64,000 bases of DNA from DATAOG01 sp963798075 (GTDB lineage: Bacteria > Pseudomonadota > Alphaproteobacteria > Geminicoccales > Geminicoccaceae), in assembly GCA_963798075.1 (NCBI GenBank), contig CAWCRU010000025.1, positions 1-64,000 on the forward strand. Reading direction: 5' to 3'. Positions 17,208 through 24,764 of the stretch are shown in pieces (the stretch's first letter is position 1; every line of letters begins with the position of its first letter). A model generated the notes under the pieces. It was not told the origin of the DNA. It ran no database searches and saw only the letters and a list, made by a program, of their open reading frames with translations. The translations under genes and the position numbers were made by a program.

Positions 17208-17385
17208 CCCTGCACCGGCTCTGGCGCGGCGAGCAGGCGGTCACCCCCGAGATGGCGCTCCGGCTGGGCAAGCTCTGCGACAACGGCCCGAATTCTGGCT
17301 GCGCATGTAGATGCTGCGCGCCCTCTGCCGCCTGGAGCGCCCGCTCGCCGCCGAGCTCGCCCGCATCCCGACCACCGTGGCGCGC
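17165..17385 (+). pseudogene. HigA-type antitoxin remnant (XRE helix-turn-helix)
   Basis: After the DUF29 end, one frame reads QRGLDVSRMTLHRLWRGEQA and VTPEMALRLGKLCDNGP, the HTH of HigA-family antitoxins. One base later missing near 17290, the sequence continues in another frame as EFWLRM, then a TAG where the family normally has Gln, then MLRALCRLERPLAAELARIP. The N-terminus is also missing. So the gene has lost its start, its frame and has a nonsense codon; it is certainly dead. No higB toxin is seen. Confidence 0.65.
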
Positions 17386-17397
17386 AACGTACCCAGA

Positions 17398-19978
17398 TTA
17401 CCCCAATCGCTCCCGCAATTTGACGCAATGTGGATTCTCCGGGTCTAACTTCAAACCCTCTTGCGTATGGTTCCATGCTCTTTCCACGTCGCCCAATTGA
17501 AGGCAAAGCCACGCTACTCTTGAGCGATCAGTTGCATTTCCTTCATCTATACGCCCCTCCATCACGCTCGCGATCTCGTCAGCGAGCATCATCTTTTCGT
17601 CCTTTTCAAGAACGTCTCGCGCCGCGGCAACAACGCCATTAAACCGACTTGCCCACGCGCTGATTACGTGGAACTCGACGTCCGCTTTTTTACAGAGTTC
17701 AACAAGTGCGTGAATCTCTCCTATAATGTCTCCCGAACTGCGACAGTAATCCGCTAGCATCCTCCACGGCTCGGGCCCCGCTGCGTCACCCGACTGCTCG
17801 AGGTACTGCCGCACCGCGGCTTTCGCATGATCCAATTCCCCGCCATCGTCCATTTCACTCCAGAGTTTCGCAATGTCCAGCCATGTCACTGCATGTCGAC
17901 GAGCGAGCAGCTCCAACATCCCAATATACTCCCCTCGATCCTCGGGTCGCTTCTCGATCTCCCTAGCTACATACGCCGTAAACCGTCTTACATGCAATTC
18001 GATACCCCGTTTTATCGACGCAGCCTGCGTTGCGCCGAACTCGTGAAGCAGCTTCGTATCGACCTCAACGGCGGCCCGATACGGGCTGGCCAACAGTTTT
18101 TTCCTCCCAAACAACGTAGCTACAAGCGGCACCTGCAGAAATTCCTGTCCATCCGCCTCGGACACCTCCACGTCGACAAACGAACTCTTCTGCAATGTTT
18201 CCAGGGCATCGTCAACGTTGACAAAGTCGTGCCGCAGCCGTAACATCACCGCCTGCAACGCAATTCGTGGAACCGCGGAGTTCCAATTCGACAAGGTGAG
18301 AAAAAGCCTCTGCGCCGACGGCGGTAAGCTATTATACGTCCTCTCAAACAAAGCGATCAAGATCTCTTCCTTGCCAGCCATAACCCGCTGTACTGGTGCT
18401 ATTGCACGTGCCCTTGCGACCTCACCGAGCAACACTTTGATGACATACGGATGCCCACCCGCCTCTTCAAGAAGTCGTTGACGGTACTCGCGCGAAATCA
18501 ATTCCCGAATTCCAAGTCTGCCCGATGTCGCGTCTATGAGCAGATTACATTGATCCTCATTCATTCCACGCACTTCGATAGGGTAATCTCCTCGAAACTC
18601 GCGGTATCGAGTCGTGATGAGTGCTTTGTTCGGAGGTCGAATGTGGGTGTCTATCCAAGTATATACTTCCACGGAACTCGTGACCGTCTCGAAGTTGTCG
18701 AAGCCAAACAGCACGCGACCTAACTCGCTGCCCGACAATTCGCGGGCGAGAAAGTTGACAGGATCCTCCGGGGTCGTGGAGGATATGAGAGAAGCATATT
18801 GTGTCGCAAGGTCGATGACGTCGACGGCACGCGGTCGAACTTGTTTGGGTCCGTTTGGGCTGAGTTCGATATCGCGCGCACTGAACCAAATGATTAAATC
18901 ATAGCGATTGTCGGAGGAGAGATCATGTAGAACCTTGAGGGCGAGGCTCGTCTTGCCGATACCGCCGCGGCCGATTAGCGTCACGATTTCATGACGTTGA
19001 TCGAGAAGCAAAGAGTGAAGTTCATCCTCGAGCTCGTCGCGCCGAATGAAGTCTGACGGGACGCGCGGAAGGTTCGTGAAACAGCGACCGAGAACGTCAA
19101 GCTCCGCGCGCCTCCTGTCTCGCTTTCCGGTAGGCTACCTGGGGGTGGGAGATAAGGAGTCGAGTCTCGAGCGACGGTGGCGCCGGTTATGTATGAGAGC
19201 CATTCATGACGCTTATCTGTAAAATGGCCATTGGGGAGGAAAAAGTCAGATAAGTCGGGGTCGGAGAGCGCGAGCTCCACGGGGTGGATTTGCTGAAAGG
19301 AAATGTATACGCCGTTAGCAAAAGTTTCTGATGTCAATTGTTTGAGGTAGTCGAAACGTTGTGACGCGGCGCTCAGACGTGTGACGCGGTACTTACCAGA
19401 GAGATTATGATGTAAATAAGCCCATTCGCGTTCAAAGAGGGAAAAATTCTCGGAGAACAGCCGTAGAGCTTGAGTTAATGGATCGCACAATTGTCGCAAG
19501 AGCCGATGGTTGGGGGCGCCGTGGCCGCGGGTTTTGTTGCGCAGCTGCGCAAAGAGATGGAGAGTGCGTGTAAGTGAAACCGTGGTCGGAAGGGGTTCAA
19601 TGCCAATCTGTACCTGGCGGCAACATTCGTGCATCAGCGCGGTGGAGTCATATTGCCAGGTGGAACGACCGGATTTCTGAGTCAGTTCTCTTTGCTCTTG
19701 GCGGGCACTGTCATCGAGAAATTGGGCCGCGGGTCCGTGTAGGATTTTGTCAAGGATCTGTGCCCAATCGCCGATCCCGTCTGCTCGAAGGAGGGCGTGG
19801 ATATGGCTGTATCGGTGCCTGTCTTTGTCGTCTCTGATAGCTGCGACCATGCCCGCGGCGACGAGTTTTGCTAGCATCTCTCCCATGTAGAGAAGGGATG
19901 TGACGTAAGCGTAGTCGGACTCTGCTTGTCCTGTTCGGCACGGGCCCACATGCGTTCCAGCGGTAGGAACCCAGGCAT
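17398..19978 (-). pseudogene. STAND ATPase: HEPN-like N-domain, NB-ARC core, TPR-like C-end; reading frame broken twice
   Basis: Three frames join into one gene. It starts at ATG 19978 (MPGFLPLERMWARAEQDK), shifts near 19925 to SDYAYVTSLLYMGEMLAKLV, and shifts again between about 19110 and 19140 to RRDELEDELHSLLLDQRHEI. The N-terminal 250 residues hold LFAQLRNKTRGHGAPNHRL, an R-N-x4-H motif like the active site of HEPN ribonucleases, and YLHHNLSGKYRV. The core has Walker A IGRGGIGKTSLALKVL, a Walker B-like VLFGFDNFE and ALITTRYREF. The C-end has a TPR-like repeat (WLCLQLGDVERAWNHTQEGL). HEPN plus STAND is an antiphage-type architecture. The 537-residue ATPase part is open by itself. Base composition differs from the flanking operons. 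Confidence 0.75.
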
Positions 19979-20106
19979 CGGATGTGTCTCCCGGGAGGCT
20001 GATGGGTTAGCGGATATCGCACGTTTGGTACCAGTCGTGCAACCGTAGGATAGGAAAGTCAGCGACCGGTTAGGCTATCGTAGTGTGGTGGCGGGCGGCG
20101 AAGCGC

Positions 20107-20126
20107 TGCGTTCAAGCATTTTGGCG
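20107..20126. repeat. 20-bp direct repeat, left copy flanking the 19-bp array
   Basis: TGCGTTCAAGCATTTTGGCG at 20107-20126 recurs exactly at 20279-20298, right after the last array unit. The array thus lies between two identical 20-base sequences, as a duplication or slippage product would. Confidence 0.95.
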
Positions 20127-20130
20127 GAGG

Positions 20131-20280
20131 CTCCAGGGTCAGGTCTGGCTCCAGGGTCAGGTCTTGGCTCCAGGGTCAGGTCTTGGCTCCAGGGTCAGGT
20201 CTTGGCTCCAGGGTCAGGTCTTGGCTCCAGGGTCAGGTCTTGGCTCCAGGGTCAGGTCTTGGCTCCAGGGTCAGGTCTTG
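20131..20280. repeat. Tandem array of eight 19-bp repeats (CTCCAGGGTCAGGTCTTGG)
   Basis: Copies start at 20131, 20149, 20168, 20187, 20206, 20225, 20244 and 20263. The first copy is one base shorter (18-base period), the rest are perfect 19-base periods. No spacers are present, so it is not CRISPR. The array is too regular to be coding, although one frame stays open through it. Confidence 0.97.
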
Positions 20281-20298
20281 CGTTCAAGCATTTTGGCG
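20279..20298. repeat. 20-bp direct repeat, right copy flanking the 19-bp array
   Basis: Exact second copy of the sequence at 20107-20126. Here it directly follows GGTCAGGTCT, so the array unit and the 20-mer overlap by two bases. Confidence 0.95.
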
Positions 20299-20386
20299 CG
20301 GGCGGCCATAAGGGATCACGCGACGCGGGCGACCTCGGCGGCGATGCGGGGTCAAGCTGATGGTGGGCTTCTTTGCTCTGGCCATC

Positions 20387-20641
20387 CTACTTGATGAGCT
20401 GCAACCGGCGGAGGTCGTCCGCGGTCCAGCGGGCCTGGGTCTGGACGATGCTGCGGAGCGTCTTGGGACGAAAAGTGTCGCCCGGCCGATGGAAGGAGAC
20501 CGTGACGCGCCGGCCGTCCGGGTGGCGGTAGCGCTGGTGGCTGCCGGACTGGCTGCGAAGCGAGAAGCCGTCGCGAATGAGGGCGCTGATGATCTCACGC
20601 GCGGTGGTCGAGCGCAGGCGCGACCAGTCGATTTCGGTCAT
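20387..20641 (-). CDS. hicA: HicA-family toxin (mRNA interferase)
   Basis: 84 residues from ATG 20641, starting MTEIDWSRLRSTTAREIISA. The dsRBD-like HicA fold is recognised from LIRDGFSLRSQSGSHQRYRH, in which the conserved His of the GSHxxY motif is the catalytic residue, followed by VTVSFHRPGDTFRPKTLRSI. HicA toxins cleave mRNA. The start overlaps the restored hicB stop by 4 bases (ATGA). In the sequence as given, a one-base insertion upstream also places it in frame with hicB, which would make an artificial fusion protein. Confidence 0.85.
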   Translation of the reverse strand: MTEIDWSRLRSTTAREIISALIRDGFSLRSQSGSHQRYRHPDGRRVTVSFHRPGDTFRPKTLRSIVQTQARWTADDLRRLQLIK

Positions 20642-20908
20642 AAGGTGACGGAAACGAGCGTGCCTGCGCTCCCCGCCTCGTCGGCGGGCAGAGTTCTCGC
20701 CATCTTCGATGAGCTCGGCGACGACCATCGCGACCACTTCCCGGATGTGCCGGAGCGCCTCGGCCCGCGTCCTGCCCCAGGTCGCGGCGCCGTAGCCCTG
20801 CAGGGCCGGGCACCAGGCGTGCCAGGCATCCTCGTCCGGCTCCACCACCACCCGGTAGGTGTGCGTGGTCTTGCCTGCGTCCGCGATCGTTGCGGTGCTC
20901 TTGGTCAT
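20638..20908 (-). pseudogene. hicB: HicB-family antitoxin with one extra base
   Basis: Starts MTKSTATIADAGKTTHTYRV. The RNase-H-like HicB fold is seen in VVVEPDEDAWHAWCPALQGY and GRTRAEALRHIREVVAMVVA. After LIEDGEN one extra T (plus-strand position about 20692) shifts the frame. Without it the protein ends LPADEAGSAGTLVSVTL and stops at 20638, the usual HicB C-terminus, at 89 residues. The length 20908-20638 is 271 bases, 3n+1, which confirms the single extra base. hicB precedes hicA, the less common order. It may be intact in reality. Confidence 0.8.
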
Positions 20909-20975
20909 TGCGCACTTCTAAGCCAAGCGGATTTTCGGGTCAAAGCGCCCGATGCAAAGTTCGCCCGACGCCGGC

Positions 20976-21034
20976 CGTTCAGCCCCTGACCGAGCCGGAA
21001 GTCAGGCCGGCGACGTAGTGGTCGACGAAGAAGG
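20976..21034. repeat. 59-bp near-copy of the downstream permease 3' end
   Basis: 20976-21034 matches 21545-21603 at 57 of 59 positions (the differences are in GAGCCGGAAGTC against GAGCCTGAGGTC). The second copy includes the stop codon and last codons of the sugar permease gene. The stretch between the copies looks inserted at, and duplicating, the end of that gene. Confidence 0.9.
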
Positions 21035-21035
21035 G

Positions 21036-21115
21036 TACAAAGAAAGGTGTCAGGTACAAAGAAAGGTGTCAGCAAAGAAAGGTGTCAGCAAAGAAAGGTG
21101 TCAGGAACCTTTCTT
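21036..21115. repeat. REP-like repeats AAAGAAAGGTGTCAG (x4) ending in a hairpin
   Basis: The unit occurs four times between 21038 and 21104, with linkers of GTAC or C. The last copy forms an inverted repeat: AAGAAAGGT (21091-21099) with ACCTTTCTT (21107-21115), loop of 7, followed by CTTTT. This could act as a REP element or as a weak terminator downstream of the permease gene on the minus strand. No REP-associated transposase is seen in the window. Confidence 0.8.
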
Positions 21116-21547
21116 CTTTTGGCCTCGGCGAGCGCCGTGATCTCGCCGGCCAGGCTGACGAATGCATCGTCTTCATGGTCATTCGCGAACGCGTCAAACA
21201 GGATCACCGGCACCTCGCGCTTGCCCGGCAAACCTGCCCATTGCTGTGACGAAGCGCTCCGGCATCTGGAACAAGGCCGACAGATTTTATCGTAACTATA
21301 TATCAAATGCACGATCGAAAAAAGTTGCTCGCAGAACGCTCAAAAGATGTCAGGCGAGGCCTCTTCTTGCTTATGTCCCCATGATCTGGTACAAGGACTC
21401 GGACCGTGCCGCGGTCAACCGGCCCCGGGGAACCGAAGGCCAATTCTGCCGAACGAACCCAAAACCCGGGCAAACTCTGGCTTTCAGCCCGAAAGGAGCC
21501 TTTCCGGACCGCTCGAGGATCTCGGCCGGATGGCCGGCGGCGGGCGT

Positions 21548-22393
21548 TCAGCCCCTGACCGAGCCTGAGGTCAGGCCGGCGACGTAGTGGTCGACGAAGA
21601 AGGAGTAGATCAAGGCGACCGGGATCGAGCCCAGGAGGGCGCCGGCCATCAGCTGGCCCCAGTAGAAGACGTCGCCGCGGATGAGCTCGGTGATGACGCC
21701 GACCGGCACCGTGCGCACCGAGCTCTTGGTCAGGAAAATCAGGGCGTAGAGAAACTCGTTCTGCGACAAAGTAAAAGCGAAGATGCCGGCGGAGATGAAG
21801 CCGGGAGTGCACAAGGGGAGGAAGATCTGGCGCATGGTCTGCAGGCGGCTGGCGCCATCGATGCGCGCCGCCTCTTCGAGATCGCGCGGCACGCTCTTGA
21901 AATAGCCGAGCAAGAGCCAGGCGCAGAACGGCACCAGCATGGTCGGGTAGGTCAGGATCACCGAGGTCAGCGTGTTGCCGAGGCCGAGCCGGTTGATCAC
22001 GTCGGCGAACGGCAGGAACAGCAACGGCTGGGGCACGAGGTAGGTCGCCGCGACCGTCATCGCGATCAGGCCGGCGCCGGCGAAGCGCATGCGCGCGAGC
22101 GGATAGGCGAGCATCGTGCCCAACACCAGCGAGATCGCCGTCGAGACGACGGCGACCAGCATCGTGTTCCAGGTCCAGCGCAGGAAATGCGTCTGGGTCA
22201 AGAGATCGACATAGTGCTCCAGCGTCGGATTGCGGATCAGGAGCGGCATCAGGTGCCGGTTATAGAGCTCGGAGTCCGGTTTGATCGAGGTGATCGCCAT
22301 CCAATAGAACGGGAACAGCGCCAGCACGAGGAAGAAACCGACCGGCAGCCAGACCCGGAGCGCGTGATTGATCTGCCCGTGGCCGGTGACCAT
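21548..22393 (-). CDS. Sugar ABC transporter permease, MalG-like (CUT1 family)
   Basis: 281-residue inner-membrane permease. ATG 22393 is chosen because it overlaps the stop of the upstream permease (TGATG). The ABC permease coupling (EAA) loop is LEEAARIDGASRLQTMRQIF with the following LPLCTPGF. Hydrophobic helices occur in the usual MalG pattern. It is the third gene of the operon binding protein, MalF-like, MalG-like. The C-terminal codons lie in a region copied at 20976-21034. No ATPase gene follows, so the ATPase must be shared or encoded elsewhere. Confidence 0.92.
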   Translation of the reverse strand: MVTGHGQINHALRVWLPVGFFLVLALFPFYWMAITSIKPDSELYNRHLMPLLIRNPTLEHYVDLLTQTHFLRWTWNTMLVAVVSTAISLVLGTMLAYPLARMRFAGAGLIAMTVAATYLVPQPLLFLPFADVINRLGLGNTLTSVILTYPTMLVPFCAWLLLGYFKSVPRDLEEAARIDGASRLQTMRQIFLPLCTPGFISAGIFAFTLSQNEFLYALIFLTKSSVRTVPVGVITELIRGDVFYWGQLMAGALLGSIPVALIYSFFVDHYVAGLTSGSVRG

Positions 22394-23325
22394 CAGGGTT
22401 TCCGGATGTAGAGCGTGAGTGCCACGATCAGGAGCGCCAGCGCCGGCAGCATGGTCAGCGCGATCGAGGCGCCGAGACCGAGCTGGCCCGCGGTCATGCC
22501 GATGTCGAAGGCGTAGGTCGCGAGCAGGTTGGTCGCGTTGTTCGGGCCGCCGTGGGTCAGGACGTAGACGAGCTGGAAATCGGCGAAGGTGAAGATCACC
22601 GAGAACAGCGTGACGATCAGGATGACCGGCTTCAGCAGCGGCAGCGTCACGTAGCGGAAGCGCTGCCAGCCGGTGCTGCCGTCGATCGTCGCCGCCTCGT
22701 ACAGTTCGGGCGGGATGGTCTGCAGGCCGGCGAGCAGGGTGATCCCGTAGAACGGCAGGCCGCGCCACGTGTTGATCATGATCACCGAGAACATCGCGAG
22801 CTTGGCGTTGCCGAGCCAGGACGGCCCCGGCCGCGTGCCGCCGAGCTCGACCCAGAGCATATTGACGACGCTGAACGCCGGGTCGAGCATCCACAGCCAG
22901 GCGACCGTGCTGAGCACTGTCGGCACGATGAACGGCAGCAGCAGCACTGCCCGGACCAGCTTCTGCATCCGGAAGTGCTGGTTCATCGCCAGCGCCAGGC
23001 CGAGCCCGCCGATCATCTTCAAGATGGTCGCGGCGATCGTGTAGATGAAAGTATTGAGCGCGACCCGCCAGAAGATCGGGTCGTGGACATTGGTGATGAA
23101 ATTCTTGAGCCCGACGAAATGGCCGGGCTTGCCAATCACGCGGTCCTCGAGACTGAGCAGGACGCCATAGACCAGCGGATAGCCGACCAGCGCCACGAGG
23201 AACAGGAGCGGCAGCGCCATCATCAGCCAGCTGAACACGTCCTCACGGTCGAGCCAGCCGGCAAGCGACACAGGCCGACGCGCCGGCCGCACCGCGCCGA
23301 TCAACGGCTCGCTGCGGACCGACAT
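22393..23325 (-). CDS. Sugar ABC transporter permease, MalF-like (CUT1 family)
   Basis: 310-residue inner-membrane permease. After a cytoplasmic N-terminus (MSVRSEPLIGAVRPARRPVS) come about six hydrophobic helices. The coupling loop is PPELYEAATIDGSTGWQRF followed by RYVTLPLLKPVIL, the EAA motif of the family. It starts 21 bases after the binding-protein stop and ends overlapping the MalG-like gene, so it belongs to the same transcript. The substrate is probably a sugar or polyol, but this is family-level knowledge only. Confidence 0.92.
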   Translation of the reverse strand: MSVRSEPLIGAVRPARRPVSLAGWLDREDVFSWLMMALPLLFLVALVGYPLVYGVLLSLEDRVIGKPGHFVGLKNFITNVHDPIFWRVALNTFIYTIAATILKMIGGLGLALAMNQHFRMQKLVRAVLLLPFIVPTVLSTVAWLWMLDPAFSVVNMLWVELGGTRPGPSWLGNAKLAMFSVIMINTWRGLPFYGITLLAGLQTIPPELYEAATIDGSTGWQRFRYVTLPLLKPVILIVTLFSVIFTFADFQLVYVLTHGGPNNATNLLATYAFDIGMTAGQLGLGASIALTMLPALALLIVALTLYIRKP

Positions 23326-23346
23326 GCCGGGCCCCGCCAGAAAGCC

Positions 23347-24627
23347 TCAGGCGGCGCCGTAGATCTGCTTCAGCTGGTTCTCCGCGTTCTTGATCGCGTC
23401 CGTGGTCGAGGTCCCGCTGCAGGCCGCGGCGAACATGTCGACGACGATGTATTTGGCGACGTTCTCGGCGAGCTGGCGATTGGGCGGCGCCGGCCAGCCC
23501 GGCAGGTGCGCGCTCGCCATCGCGTCGCGGTAGGGAATGTTGCGCGGCTCGACCTGCCACATCGGCGCGTCGTCGTAAGCGTGCACGAACGGCTGATAGT
23601 AGCTGTCGGCAACGCCGTACCACCTGCCCAGCTGCTTCTCCTGCATCAGCCACGTCAGGAAATCGTACGCCTCCTGTTTCACCGGGCTGAAGTTGAAGAC
23701 GCCGTGACTGATGTAGTTCAGAAGATGGAAGCGACCTTTCGGCCCCTCGGGGTTCTGCGCGTGATCGGTGACCTTGGCGATGTCCGGGAATTTGTCCTTG
23801 GCGAACCAGAGGATGCTCTCGGCATTGTTGGTGCACGAGATCTGCTCGGCCATCCACGCCTTGTTGTTGCTGACGTCGGTCCAGCCGAGGCAGTCCTCGA
23901 GAACGCAATCGGTGAACAGCTTGCGGGCATAGTCGAGGGCGCGCGCGGTCTCGTCCGAATCGATGACGACGGTCTTGCCGTCGGCCTCGACCTCGTGGCC
24001 GCCGAACGACCACAGGAGCGGATAAATCCAGCCGTGATTGTCGCCGAAGCCGTGGCCGAGTTCGAGGCCGTAGGGATAGCCCGCGGCCTTCAGCTTCTTG
24101 CCGACCTCGTAGAACTCGTCCCAGGTCTCCGGGAACTTCTTGACGCCCACCTCGCCGAACCAGTCGGTCCGCCAGACCATCAGCTGGCCGATGTTGGCGA
24201 ACGGGATGTCGATCCATTTGCCGTCGCGGACGCCGGCCTCCGTGGCCGCGGAGTACCAGCCGCCCTCCATCTTGCCCATCTCCTCCGCGATGTCGCCGAC
24301 GTCCATCAGCTTGTCGGCGTAGAGGAACGGCTGCAAAAGCTGCATCATCGAGACGTCGGCGCCGGCGCCGGTCTCGATGACCGTGCTGATCCGCGTCGCC
24401 AAGCCGCCGACGGCGGTCGTCTCGTAGACAACCTTGACGCCGGTCTGCTGCTCGTACTCCTGCGCCAGCGTCGTCTTGATGTATTCGTCGAAGGGCGGGA
24501 TGAACGAGCTCTCGTGGATCATGGTGACCGTCTTGTCGGCGCTCCGTCCCGGCGCCGGCAGGAGGGCGGCGCCGGCTGCGGCCGCCGTCGTGACCTTCAA
24601 AAAATCGCGCCGTGATTGGCTGCTCAT
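23347..24627 (-). CDS. Sugar ABC transporter substrate-binding protein, Tat-exported
   Basis: 426 residues from ATG 24627, preceded by GGGAGA. A twin-arginine signal (SQSRRDFLKVTTAAAAGAAL) indicates export in folded form. The mature protein is an SBP_bac_1-type extracellular binding protein (MIHESSFIPPFDEYIKTTLA ... ETWDEFYEVGKKLKAAGYPY ... EAYDFLTWLMQEKQLG). It heads the importer operon. The neighbouring isomerase-like gene (24765) is on the same strand just upstream and may act on the imported sugar. The promoter is not obvious. Confidence 0.9.
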   Translation of the reverse strand: MSSQSRRDFLKVTTAAAAGAALLPAPGRSADKTVTMIHESSFIPPFDEYIKTTLAQEYEQQTGVKVVYETTAVGGLATRISTVIETGAGADVSMMQLLQPFLYADKLMDVGDIAEEMGKMEGGWYSAATEAGVRDGKWIDIPFANIGQLMVWRTDWFGEVGVKKFPETWDEFYEVGKKLKAAGYPYGLELGHGFGDNHGWIYPLLWSFGGHEVEADGKTVVIDSDETARALDYARKLFTDCVLEDCLGWTDVSNNKAWMAEQISCTNNAESILWFAKDKFPDIAKVTDHAQNPEGPKGRFHLLNYISHGVFNFSPVKQEAYDFLTWLMQEKQLGRWYGVADSYYQPFVHAYDDAPMWQVEPRNIPYRDAMASAHLPGWPAPPNRQLAENVAKYIVVDMFAAACSGTSTTDAIKNAENQLKQIYGAA

Positions 24628-24764
24628 GTTGCTTTCTCCCCTATATCGCCAAGCAGCCCGCATGGCCGCCTCCCGCGCTCATCGTATGGGATTTGGCCTG
24701 ACCCTGAAAGACCGTTTTGGGCGCCGTCCCGGCCGGCATCCGCTCTTCGAGGATAGGCGAGGGG

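Larger units (their letters stand above)
20909..21547. other. Gene-free region of repeats and a copied gene fragment
   Basis: About 640 bases without a supported gene. It holds a 59-base copy of the 3' end of the neighbouring permease gene (20976-21034), a run of AAAGAAAGGTGTCAG repeats with a hairpin (21036-21115) and, on the minus strand at 21130-21240, a reading frame with PVILFDAFANDHEDDAFVSL that looks like a gene fragment I cannot assign. The remainder up to 21544 shows nothing recognisable. Confidence 0.6.

Noticed and set aside
16627..17283. 218-codon minus-strand frame opposite DUF29
   Set aside because: Arg/Ser/Gly-rich low-complexity translation; the plus strand carries the DUF29 blocks.
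17135..17512. Small minus-strand frame overlapping the HigA remnant
   Set aside because: Arg/Gly-rich shadow frame with no family resemblance.
20131..20280. CRISPR-like array
   Set aside because: Repeats are contiguous without spacers and no cas gene is present.
20083..20394. Open frames through the 19-bp array encoding repeats such as APGSGLGSRVRSW
   Set aside because: The repeat is not a multiple of three and stays open in several frames by its composition only; no start signal or family.
20387..20908. Genuine HicB-HicA fusion protein
   Set aside because: One extra base explains it, and the unshifted frames give a normal HicB end and ATGA overlap.
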